A stretch of 18,875 nt of DNA from Pseudomonadota bacterium. GTDB lineage: Bacteria; Pseudomonadota; Alphaproteobacteria; Rhizobiales; Rhizobiaceae. The stretch is taken from the NCBI GenBank assembly GCA_023399465.1, contig JAEWPB010000186.1, positions 1 to 18,875 of the forward strand, in the 5' to 3' direction. Positions 8,315 to 14,899 of this stretch are shown here, piece after piece; the stretch's first letter is position 1, and each line of letters opens with the position of its first letter. The notes under the pieces were generated by a model. That model was given only the letters and a program-made list of their open reading frames with translations, searched no databases and was not told where the DNA came from. The translations under genes were made by a program, and so were the position numbers.

Positions 8315-8340
8315 GCGACATTGTGGTCGCTGGTGCGACA
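8315..8340. promoter_or_regulatory. Candidate redox response-regulator (ActR/RegA-type) site
   Basis: GCGAC (8315-8319) and GTCGC (8326-8330) form a perfect inverted repeat with a 6-bp spacer. TGCGACA occurs twice as a direct repeat (8314-8320 and 8334-8340). RegA/RegR/ActR response regulators of alphaproteobacteria recognise GNCGC-type half sites arranged like this and control terminal oxidases. The site is about 220 bp upstream of cyoA and about 150 bp upstream of the MFS gene. The assignment is motif-based inference. Confidence 0.35.
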
Positions 8341-8403
8341 ATTTTTCCCGAAGACTGATATGCCCCCGCGGCGGGCACCGACCCCGGTCGGTTATCCATT
8401 TTA

Positions 8404-8415
8404 AATCAATTGATT
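8404..8415. promoter_or_regulatory. Perfect 12-bp palindrome AATCAATTGATT, possible operator
   Basis: The 12 bases equal their own reverse complement, in an AT-rich patch otherwise rare here. It lies 134 bp upstream of the cyoA start. The half site ATCAA/TTGAT resembles FNR/FixK half sites but in the opposite arrangement and without the 4-bp spacer, so I do not assign it to that family. The binding protein is unknown. Confidence 0.3.
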
Positions 8416-8549
8416 ATGCGAATGAGGGGTAGTCCAGTCCGCTGCCGCAGTGCGGAAGAAAATGCTGCGCTGCGACGGATAGGTACTTGTAATCGCGGCG
8501 CTCCTCCGTTTTACCGCGGGCTATCGAAGCAATATTTGAGTTTTGACAA

Positions 8550-9824
8550 GTGCAGACACCCACGAAGATCCTTCGCCTGTTTACCGTCTTGCCGCTCCTT
8601 TTCCTCCTCGGGGGCTGCGAGATGGTGGTCATGGCGCCGTCTGGTGATATCGCAGCGCAGCAACGCGATCTCATCGTTATCTCTACAATCCTCATGCTCC
8701 TGATCATCGTTCCGGTGATCTTCCTGACCTTCTATTTCGCCTGGCGCTACCGGCAGGCAAACACCAAGGCCAAGTATGATCCCGACTGGCACCACTCGAC
8801 CAAGCTCGAAGTCGTCATCTGGTCTGCGCCGCTTCTAATCATTATTGCGCTCGGCGCATTGACCTGGATCAGCACGCACAAGCTCGATCCGTATCGTCCT
8901 CTCGAACGAATCGATTCCGAGCGTCCAGTGGCAACGGAAGTGAAGCCGCTGACGGTCGAGGTCGTTGCCCTCGACTGGAAATGGCTGTTCCTCTATCCGG
9001 AATACGGTATTGCGACGGTGAACGAGTTGGCGGCGCCTGTCGACCGGCCGATCACGTTCCATATCACCGCTTCCTCGGTGATGAATTCGTTCTACATTCC
9101 GGCGCTAGCCGGCCAGATCTACGCCATGCCCGGCATGCAGACGAAGCTTCACGCCGTCATCAACAAGGCCGGCGAGTATGAAGGCTTCTCGGCCAACTAC
9201 AGTGGCGACGGCTTCTCCAACATGCGCTTCAAGTTCCATGGCTTCGACCAGCAAGGGTTCGATGACTGGGTAGCGCAGGTCAAGAAAAACGGCACTGCAC
9301 TCAACCGTGACACCTACCTGAAGCTCGAGAAGCCGAGCTCGCGCGAGCCGGTACGCTACTACGCCAATGTCGCCGATGGTCTCTACAACGCCATTCTCAA
9401 CATGTGCGTTACGCCCGGCAAGATGTGCATGAGCGAGATGATGCATATCGACATGATGGGCGGCGCCGGCAAGGACAGCCATGAAAACCGCGAACGTCTT
9501 GAATACGACAACCGCCATGCGGGAATCGGTCATGGCGACCACGGTGCGGGCGATCATGGCGAAGCCGCGCCTGCGCAGGACGGCGAGCAGCCGACCGGCG
9601 AAACTGCCGCACCGGCAGCCGAAAACGGCCAGCAGGATGAGCAGCCCATGAACCATCATGAGGGGCACTCGATGCCCGGCATGGATCACGGCAATGCCAC
9701 AAGTCATGACGATGCGGCCGATCAGGGTAATGCCAACCACGGCGAGGCCGTAGACCATGGCCACTCCACTCATGGCGATGCCGACACCCATGGCGACGCG
9801 ACCGCGCCGGCAACCAGCAACTGA
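8550..9824 (+). CDS. cyoA: Cytochrome bo3 ubiquinol oxidase subunit II, with long His/Met-rich tail
   Basis: A 424-aa lipoprotein subunit of the proton-pumping quinol oxidase. A signal peptide ends in lipobox LLGGC (residues 19-23, acylated Cys23). Two membrane helices follow (about 40-64 and 86-108), then a periplasmic cupredoxin-like domain with LDWKWLFLYPE and YSGDGFSNMRFKF. The cysteine pair and His/Met ligands of a CuA centre are absent from that domain, marking a quinol oxidase rather than a cytochrome c oxidase. The family length is about 315; here residues from about 292 are Met-rich (MCMSEMMHIDMM) and 305-424 form an acidic tail with 15 histidines, including MNHHEGHSMPGMDH (367-380). 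The start is a GTG with only a weak ribosome binding site (TTTGAG); it is supported by the signal peptide. First gene of cyoABCD. Confidence 0.95.
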   Translation: MQTPTKILRLFTVLPLLFLLGGCEMVVMAPSGDIAAQQRDLIVISTILMLLIIVPVIFLTFYFAWRYRQANTKAKYDPDWHHSTKLEVVIWSAPLLIIIALGALTWISTHKLDPYRPLERIDSERPVATEVKPLTVEVVALDWKWLFLYPEYGIATVNELAAPVDRPITFHITASSVMNSFYIPALAGQIYAMPGMQTKLHAVINKAGEYEGFSANYSGDGFSNMRFKFHGFDQQGFDDWVAQVKKNGTALNRDTYLKLEKPSSREPVRYYANVADGLYNAILNMCVTPGKMCMSEMMHIDMMGGAGKDSHENRERLEYDNRHAGIGHGDHGAGDHGEAAPAQDGEQPTGETAAPAAENGQQDEQPMNHHEGHSMPGMDHGNATSHDDAADQGNANHGEAVDHGHSTHGDADTHGDATAPATSN

Positions 9825-9869
9825 ACCTGGCGCATTGCGTCGTAAAGACATCAACGAACGGGTTATTAC

Positions 9870-11876
9870 ATGTTCTCCAATCCAGACCCGCTGAAGTTCA
9901 TCTTCGGTCGGTTAACCCTTGATTCCTTCCCCTTTCTTCATGATCCCATCATCCTGGCGACATTTGCCGCCGTCGTGATGGGCGGCATCGCCGTGGTCGG
10001 CGGCATCACCTATTTCCGGCTCTGGGGCTATCTCTGGCGCGAGTGGCTGACGACTGTCGATCACAAGAAGATCGGCATCATGTACGTCATCCTCGCACTC
10101 GTCATGCTGCTGCGTGGCTTCGCCGACGCGATCATGATGCGCATCCAGCAGGCGATCGCCTTCGGCGGTTCCGAAGGCTACCTGCCGGCACATCACTACG
10201 ACCAGATCTTCACCGCCCACGGCGTGATCATGATCTTCTTCGTGGCGATGCCGCTCGTGACCGGCCTGATGAACTACGTCGTCCCGCTGCAGATCGGCGC
10301 ACGCGACGTGTCGTTCCCGTTCCTGAACAACTTCTCGTTCTGGATGACGACGGCTGGTGCGGTGATCGTGATGATCTCGCTGTTCGTCGGCGAGTTCGCG
10401 CGCACCGGCTGGCTTGCCTATCCGCCGCTGTCCGGTTCGGACTACAGCCCCGGCGTCGGGGTCGACTACTACATCTGGGGTCTCCAGATAGCGGGCATCG
10501 GTACGCTGCTGTCAGGGATCAACCTGATTGCCACCATCGTAAAGATGCGCGCACCGGGCATGACGATGATGAAGATGCCGGTTTTCGCCTGGACCTCGCT
10601 CTGCACCAACGTCCTCATCGTTGCCGCGTTCCCGGTTCTGACCGCCGTTCTCGCGTTGCTGACGCTCGACCGCTATGTCGGCACGAACTTCTTCACCAAT
10701 GACCTTGGTGGCAATCCGATGATGTATGTGAACCTCATCTGGATCTGGGGTCACCCGGAGGTCTACATCCTCATCCTGCCGGCATTCGGCATCTTCTCGG
10801 AAATCGTCTCGGCCTTCTGCGGCAAGCGTCTCTTCGGCTACACGTCGATGGTCTACGCCACGGTGGTCATCACCCTCCTGTCCTACATCGTGTGGCTGCA
10901 TCACTTCTTCACGATGGGATCGGGCGCCAGCGTCAACGCCTTCTTCGGCATCACCACGATGATCATCTCGATCCCGACGGGCGCCAAGATGTTCAACTGG
11001 CTGTTCACGATGTATCGCGGCCGTATTCGCTACGATGTTCCGATGCTGTGGACGCTCGGCTTCATGGTGACCTTCGTCATCGGCGGCATGACCGGCGTAC
11101 TCCTGGCGGTTCCGCCGGCAGACTTCGTGCTGCACAACAGCCTGTTCCTCATCGCCCACTTCCATAACGTCATCATCGGCGGCGTGGTGTTCGGCATGTT
11201 CGCGGGCATCGTCTACTGGTACCCGAAGGCATTCGGCTACAGGCTCGATCCGTTCTGGGGCAAGATGTCCTTCTGGTTCTGGCTGATCGGCTTCTACCTC
11301 GCCTTCATGCCGCTCTACGTACTCGGCCTCATGGGCGTGACCCGTCGCGTCAACGAGTTCGAGGATCCGTCGCTGCAGATCTGGTTCATCATCGCCGCCT
11401 TCGGTGCAGCGCTCATCGCGCTGGGGATCCTGTTCTTCATCGTCCAGATCGTGGTCAGCTACTTCAAGCGCGACCAGTTGCGCGACCTGACGGGCGATCC
11501 GTGGGATGGCCGTACGCTGGAATGGTCGACTTCGTCGCCGCCGCCGGAATACAACTTCGCGTTCACCCCGATCATTCACGACCTTGATGCGTGGTGGGAC
11601 ATGAAGAAGCACGGCTACAAGCGTCCGGTCAGCGGCTTCAAGCCGATCCACATGCCGAAGAACACCGGTACCGGGGTGATCCTCGCGGGGCTGAGCGTGG
11701 CCTTCTCCTTCGCTGTGATCTGGCACATGTGGTGGCTGGTGATCCTGTCGAGCATTGCGATCCTCGCGGTCTCGATCGCCCACACCTTCAACTATAACCG
11801 CGACTTCTACATTCCCGCGGAGGAAGTCAGCAAAACTGAAGGCGAGCGCACCAAGCTGCTTGCCGGGCAGGCTTAA
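9870..11876 (+). CDS. cyoB: Cytochrome bo3 ubiquinol oxidase subunit I
   Basis: The 668-aa catalytic heme-copper subunit, which oxidises ubiquinol, reduces O2 to water and pumps protons. Metal ligands are all present: low-spin heme His117 (FTAHG) and His432, CuB ligands His295 (GHPEVY, with cross-linking Tyr299), His344 and His345, and high-spin heme His430. Proton-path residues are seen as D146 (GARDVSFP), E297 and K373 (TGAKMF). Residues matching the E. coli quinol site (R71, D75, H98, Q101) are R82, D86, H109 and Q112, so this is a true quinol oxidase. About 15 membrane helices, length close to the E. coli protein (663). It lies 45 bp after cyoA and 3 bp before cyoC. Confidence 0.98.
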   Translation: MFSNPDPLKFIFGRLTLDSFPFLHDPIILATFAAVVMGGIAVVGGITYFRLWGYLWREWLTTVDHKKIGIMYVILALVMLLRGFADAIMMRIQQAIAFGGSEGYLPAHHYDQIFTAHGVIMIFFVAMPLVTGLMNYVVPLQIGARDVSFPFLNNFSFWMTTAGAVIVMISLFVGEFARTGWLAYPPLSGSDYSPGVGVDYYIWGLQIAGIGTLLSGINLIATIVKMRAPGMTMMKMPVFAWTSLCTNVLIVAAFPVLTAVLALLTLDRYVGTNFFTNDLGGNPMMYVNLIWIWGHPEVYILILPAFGIFSEIVSAFCGKRLFGYTSMVYATVVITLLSYIVWLHHFFTMGSGASVNAFFGITTMIISIPTGAKMFNWLFTMYRGRIRYDVPMLWTLGFMVTFVIGGMTGVLLAVPPADFVLHNSLFLIAHFHNVIIGGVVFGMFAGIVYWYPKAFGYRLDPFWGKMSFWFWLIGFYLAFMPLYVLGLMGVTRRVNEFEDPSLQIWFIIAAFGAALIALGILFFIVQIVVSYFKRDQLRDLTGDPWDGRTLEWSTSSPPPEYNFAFTPIIHDLDAWWDMKKHGYKRPVSGFKPIHMPKNTGTGVILAGLSVAFSFAVIWHMWWLVILSSIAILAVSIAHTFNYNRDFYIPAEEVSKTEGERTKLLAGQA

Positions 11877-11879
11877 AAC

Positions 11880-12515
11880 ATGACCAAGTCTCACTCCGAT
11901 CAGGCGGTGCTGGACAAGGATGCCGCTCCGCAGTTCTACACGACCGAAGAGCATCATCCGGAAAACAGCACAGCGCTCGGCTTCTGGATCTACCTGATGA
12001 GCGACTGCCTGATCTTTGCAGTCCTCTTCGCCACCCACGCCGTCATCGGCCGCAATTTTGCGGCCGGTCCGACCCCCGCCGATCTGTTCGACCTGAACCT
12101 CATCGCCATCGCCACGGCGATGCTGCTCTTCTCGTCGATCACCTACGGCTTCGCGATGCTGCAGATGGAGCGCAAGGCCAAGGCGGAAACGCTGTTCTGG
12201 CTTGGCGTGACCGGGCTCTTCGGCCTCGCATTCCTGGGACTTGAAGTCTACGAGTTCTATCACCTGATCCACGAGGGCGCGGGTCCGACGCGTAGCGCGT
12301 TCCTGTCCTCGTTCTTCACCCTCGTCGGTACGCACGGCCTGCACGTGCTGGTCGGCATCATCTGGATGGTGGTCCTGATGATCCAGGTCGCCAGGCGCGG
12401 CCTGATCGTCGAGAACAAGCGCCGCCTGATGTGCCTCAGCATGTTCTGGCACTTCCTCGACGTCGTCTGGATCTGCGTATTTTCCTTTGTCTATCTGCTC
12501 GGAGTATTGGGATGA
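11880..12515 (+). CDS. cyoC: Cytochrome bo3 ubiquinol oxidase subunit III
   Basis: A 211-aa integral membrane subunit with five predicted helices. It opens FWIYLMSDCLIFAVLFATHAVI (residues 35-56) and ends with the family pattern SMFWHFLDVVWICVFSFVYLLG (187-208). It stabilises subunit I and supports sustained turnover; it carries no metal. The ATG lies 3 bp after the cyoB stop, and the stop codon overlaps the cyoD start (ATGA), so translation is coupled. Length and features match E. coli CyoC (204 aa). Confidence 0.97.
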   Translation: MTKSHSDQAVLDKDAAPQFYTTEEHHPENSTALGFWIYLMSDCLIFAVLFATHAVIGRNFAAGPTPADLFDLNLIAIATAMLLFSSITYGFAMLQMERKAKAETLFWLGVTGLFGLAFLGLEVYEFYHLIHEGAGPTRSAFLSSFFTLVGTHGLHVLVGIIWMVVLMIQVARRGLIVENKRRLMCLSMFWHFLDVVWICVFSFVYLLGVLG

Positions 12516-12898
12516 GTGCGAAACCAATGCATGACGACGCTCATGCGCATCACGGCCACGGCCATGAAGCCGCACACGGCAGCTTTGGCGGCTATGTGAC
12601 TGGTTTCGTCCTGTCGGTGATCCTGACGGCGATCCCGTTCTGGCTGGTCATGGCCGGCGTCATCGCAAATCCGCTCATCACCGCATCGCTGGTGATGGGG
12701 CTCGGCGTCATCCAGATCTTCGTCCACATGATCTTCTTCCTCCACATGAACACTAAGTCGGAGGGGGGCTGGACGATGCTGGCGCTGATCTTCACCATCG
12801 TCATTGTGGTGATCGCGCTCGTCGGCTCGCTCTGGGTCATGCATCATCTGAACACCAACATGATGGTGCATCCCGAGATGATGAAGCATCTGCCATGA
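12512..12898 (+). CDS. cyoD: Cytochrome bo3 ubiquinol oxidase subunit IV, His-rich N-terminus
   Basis: A 128-aa small membrane subunit with three predicted helices (about 26-48, 55-78 and 88-110), needed for assembly of the CuB/heme centre in E. coli. YVTGFVLSVILTAIPFW and FFLHMNTKSEGGWTML are close to the E. coli CyoD pattern. Start 12512 is fixed by the 4-bp ATGA overlap with cyoC; the open frame extends upstream, but only inside cyoC. Residues 7-22 hold seven histidines (MHDDAHAHHGHGHEAAH), more than the E. coli subunit. The N-terminus should face the cytoplasm. Confidence 0.96.
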   Translation: MSAKPMHDDAHAHHGHGHEAAHGSFGGYVTGFVLSVILTAIPFWLVMAGVIANPLITASLVMGLGVIQIFVHMIFFLHMNTKSEGGWTMLALIFTIVIVVIALVGSLWVMHHLNTNMMVHPEMMKHLP

Positions 12899-12900
12899 TG

Positions 12901-12934
12901 GCAGGCGGGCGGGAGCCATCCGGCCGCCGCCTGC
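12901..12934 (+). terminator. Weak inverted repeat after cyoD
   Basis: GCAGGCGG (12901-12908) pairs perfectly with CCGCCTGC (12927-12934) around an 18-nt GC-rich loop, starting 2 bp after the cyoD stop. No T-run follows, so it is at best an inefficient terminator or an mRNA-stabilising end between cyoD and surf1. Confidence 0.3.
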
Positions 12935-12945
12935 ACTCTCATACG

Positions 12946-12979
12946 AAAAAGAGCCAGGCAGCGGGACGTTGCCAGGCTC
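12946..12979 (-). terminator. Strong intrinsic terminator oriented on the minus strand
   Basis: GAGCC-A-GGCA (12951-12960) pairs with TGCC-A-GGCTC (12970-12979). Two further pairs and one G-T wobble close the top, giving about 12 pairs with a single A/A mismatch. On the plus strand it is preceded by AAAAA (12946-12950), which reads TTTTT after the hairpin on the minus strand. It is therefore oriented to stop leftward transcription, although no minus-strand gene lies between here and 13819. Confidence 0.6.
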
Positions 12980-13040
12980 GCATTCCTGGGCCGAACGCCG
13001 GTTGGCGCAAGTGCCGAATTAAAGCCCCGGGAGTTCCGAC

Positions 13041-13811
13041 GTGACCGATTCTGTACCCGTTTCTCCAAAGCCCCGCTCGACCCTCAAGCTCGCAATCTGG
13101 ATTGCCTGCCTGCTCGTGCTGAGCGGCGTGCTGATCGCGCTCGCCGCTTGGCAGGTGCAGCGGCTGCAATGGAAGGAAGCGCTGATCGCCCGCGTCGAGG
13201 CACGCGTGCATGCCGTGCCGCAACCGGCGCCCGGCCGCAGCGACTGGGGAGCGATCAACGCTGGTGACCACGAATATCTGCATGTTCGCGCGGCAGGCAC
13301 TTTTCTTCACGACGACGAAACGCGGGTCTATGCCTCGACCGTGCTCGGTCCCGGCTACTGGATCATCACGCCGCTGAAGACCGAGGACGGCATCGTCGTT
13401 CTCGTCAATCGCGGCTTCGTTCCGACCGATCGCCGGGATGTGTCCACACGCAAGAGCGGCAATCCGGACGGTCCGGTGACGGTGACCGGCCTGCTGCGCC
13501 TCACGGAACCGGGTGGAACGTCGATGCGCTCCAACGTCCCGTCCGAGGGCCGGTGGTACTCGCGCGATGTGGCGGCGATCGCCAGTTCGTACGGTCTGTC
13601 CGACGTCGCGCCCTATTTCATCGATGCCGACGATACGCCCAATCCCGGCGGCTTGCCGGTCGGCGGCCTCACGCAGGTCAAATTTCCGAACAGCCACCTC
13701 GGCTACGCGCTGACCTGGTTCGGTCTGGCGCTGATGCCGCTCGGGCTGATCGTCTATCTCGTGTTCTTCGAACGGCGGCGGCGCGATGGCGTAGACCGCG
13801 ACGCTTCCTAG
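13041..13811 (+). CDS. surf1: SURF1 family oxidase assembly protein
   Basis: A 256-aa inner-membrane protein with one helix near the N-terminus (about 17-37) and one near the C-terminus (about 222-244), enclosing a periplasmic domain: the standard SURF1 topology. Family patterns are LVNRGFVP (121-128) and FPNSHLGYALTWFGLAL (215-231). SURF1 proteins help insert heme into subunit I of heme-copper oxidases. In Paracoccus denitrificans a separate SURF1 serves the ba3 quinol oxidase, and the position 142 bp after cyoD points to the same role here. The start is GTG 13041 with GGGAG upstream. It converges with the P1 peptidase gene with 7 bp between stops. Confidence 0.93.
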   Translation: MTDSVPVSPKPRSTLKLAIWIACLLVLSGVLIALAAWQVQRLQWKEALIARVEARVHAVPQPAPGRSDWGAINAGDHEYLHVRAAGTFLHDDETRVYASTVLGPGYWIITPLKTEDGIVVLVNRGFVPTDRRDVSTRKSGNPDGPVTVTGLLRLTEPGGTSMRSNVPSEGRWYSRDVAAIASSYGLSDVAPYFIDADDTPNPGGLPVGGLTQVKFPNSHLGYALTWFGLALMPLGLIVYLVFFERRRRDGVDRDAS

Positions 13812-13818
13812 ACGGGCG

Positions 13819-14853
13819 TCAGTTCTGGTTGGCGCTAAGCCAGTCGGCAAGCGATTTGCGTGAATGACCGGCACGTCCGCGCATCGCCTCGGCCGAGCAC
13901 ATCGAATTCAGCACAGCTTCCTGGGTCGCCTCGGCACTGGCGCGGAACAGCTCATCGATGCGATCCTCGTTCAGTGCCGACATCGCAACGAAGTCACCCT
14001 GCTCGTCGTGATCGAAGGTGACCCCGGTGCTGAAGCCGATGGCAATGTCGCCGCTGCCATGGCCCCAGAAGGCACCGAGACGGGCGAGGCCGGCTGCGCA
14101 GCGGCGCGTCACACGCTTCAACTGCCGGTGCTCCATCGGAACATCTGTCGCAAGCACGATCATGATTGAGCCTTTTTCGGCTTCCTTTCGCGCCCGCGGA
14201 TCGGGACGGCGGCCGTCCGGCAGGACGAGATCGCCGGCACGGCCGAAATTCGAAAGGATCAGGACGCCGACATGGAACGTCCTGCCGCCGAGCGTCAGCC
14301 GTCGGGACGAAGTGCCGATGCCGCCTTTGAACCCGAAGCAGGTCATCCCGGTTCCGGCGCCGACATTGCCCTCGGCAACGTCGCCGTCGGTCGCATCCGC
14401 AAGTGCCAGACGGACATGTTCTTCGGTGATCGCCATCGCCTGGATGTCGTTCAGGGGACCGTCATTGCATTCGCCGACGACGGCATTCACGGTCGAGGTC
14501 GTCCGGCCGATGTCGGGATTGGCGGCGATTGCCTCGCGGATGAGCGCATTGGCGCAGGTGCCGACGCTCAGCGTGTTGGTGAGCAGGATCGGGGTCTCAA
14601 GCGTGCCGAGTTCGTCCACCTGCACCAGGCCGGTGCTCTTGCCGAAACCATTGATGACGTCGCTCGCTGCCAGCACCTTGCGCCGGAAGAGGTTCCCGCC
14701 ATGGGGGAGGATGGCGGTCACCCCGGTATTGATGTCGCCGGAACGAATGGTGTGATGTCCGACACGGACGCCGGGAACATCGGTAATGGCGTTCCGTTCA
14801 CCCGTCGGCAGTATGCCGCAGACTAGACCGAGTTCGCGTGCGCGCATGGACAT
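13819..14853 (-). CDS. P1 family peptidase, DmpA-type (L-aminopeptidase/D-esterase)
   Basis: A 344-aa member of the P1 (DmpA) family of self-cleaving N-terminal-nucleophile peptidases. They remove N-terminal residues, sometimes D-amino acids or beta-amino acids, from short peptides and amides. The start reads LVCGILPTGERNAITDVPGVRVGH, typical of the family. The autocleavage and nucleophile site is GHGSGDI (264-270), with Ser267 the expected new N-terminus of the small subunit. ATG 14853 (MSMRARELG) is chosen with GGAAA upstream; the open frame extends 50 more codons, but only through the preceding aminotransferase gene. No signal peptide is seen. It follows the aminotransferase by 46 bp on the same strand, suggesting one unit. 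Confidence 0.9.
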   Translation of the reverse strand: MSMRARELGLVCGILPTGERNAITDVPGVRVGHHTIRSGDINTGVTAILPHGGNLFRRKVLAASDVINGFGKSTGLVQVDELGTLETPILLTNTLSVGTCANALIREAIAANPDIGRTTSTVNAVVGECNDGPLNDIQAMAITEEHVRLALADATDGDVAEGNVGAGTGMTCFGFKGGIGTSSRRLTLGGRTFHVGVLILSNFGRAGDLVLPDGRRPDPRARKEAEKGSIMIVLATDVPMEHRQLKRVTRRCAAGLARLGAFWGHGSGDIAIGFSTGVTFDHDEQGDFVAMSALNEDRIDELFRASAEATQEAVLNSMCSAEAMRGRAGHSRKSLADWLSANQN

Positions 14854-14899
14854 GGGGCAGTTTCCAGTTCTCGACAAATACGGCGAATATGCCAGATGT

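Larger units (their letters stand above)
8168..8549. promoter_or_regulatory. 382-bp divergent control region between MFS gene and cyoA
   Basis: No gene is supported in this stretch. It is lower in GC than its flanks and rich in symmetric elements. In order these are an inverted repeat GCGAC-N6-GTCGC (8315-8330) with a further direct TGCGACA (8334-8340), two adjacent short hairpins (8361-8377 and 8377-8392), and a perfect palindrome AATCAATTGATT (8404-8415). A weak promoter-like pair, TTGTAA (8487-8492) and TTTACC (8510-8515) at 17-bp spacing, lies about 35 bp before cyoA. Both the transporter and the oxidase operon must be driven from here. Confidence 0.6.

Noticed and set aside
8404..8415. 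AATCAATTGATT as an FNR/FixK box
   Set aside because: FNR-type boxes read TTGAT-N4-ATCAA; here the half sites are in the reverse order with no spacer.
9700..9800. Repetitive DNA-like stretch in the cyoA tail
   Set aside because: Repetition reflects degenerate Gly-His-Asp codons, not an exact nucleotide repeat or mobile element.
12431..12511. Longer cyoD frame starting inside cyoC
   Set aside because: The ATGA overlap at 12512 gives the standard CyoD N-terminus; the upstream part is out-of-frame cyoC.
10512..12575. 687-codon open frame on the minus strand covering most of cyoB and all of cyoC
   Set aside because: It lies fully antisense to strongly conserved oxidase genes, its translation is dominated by Arg, Asp, Glu and His as expected from the complement of high-GC codons, and it matches no family I know.
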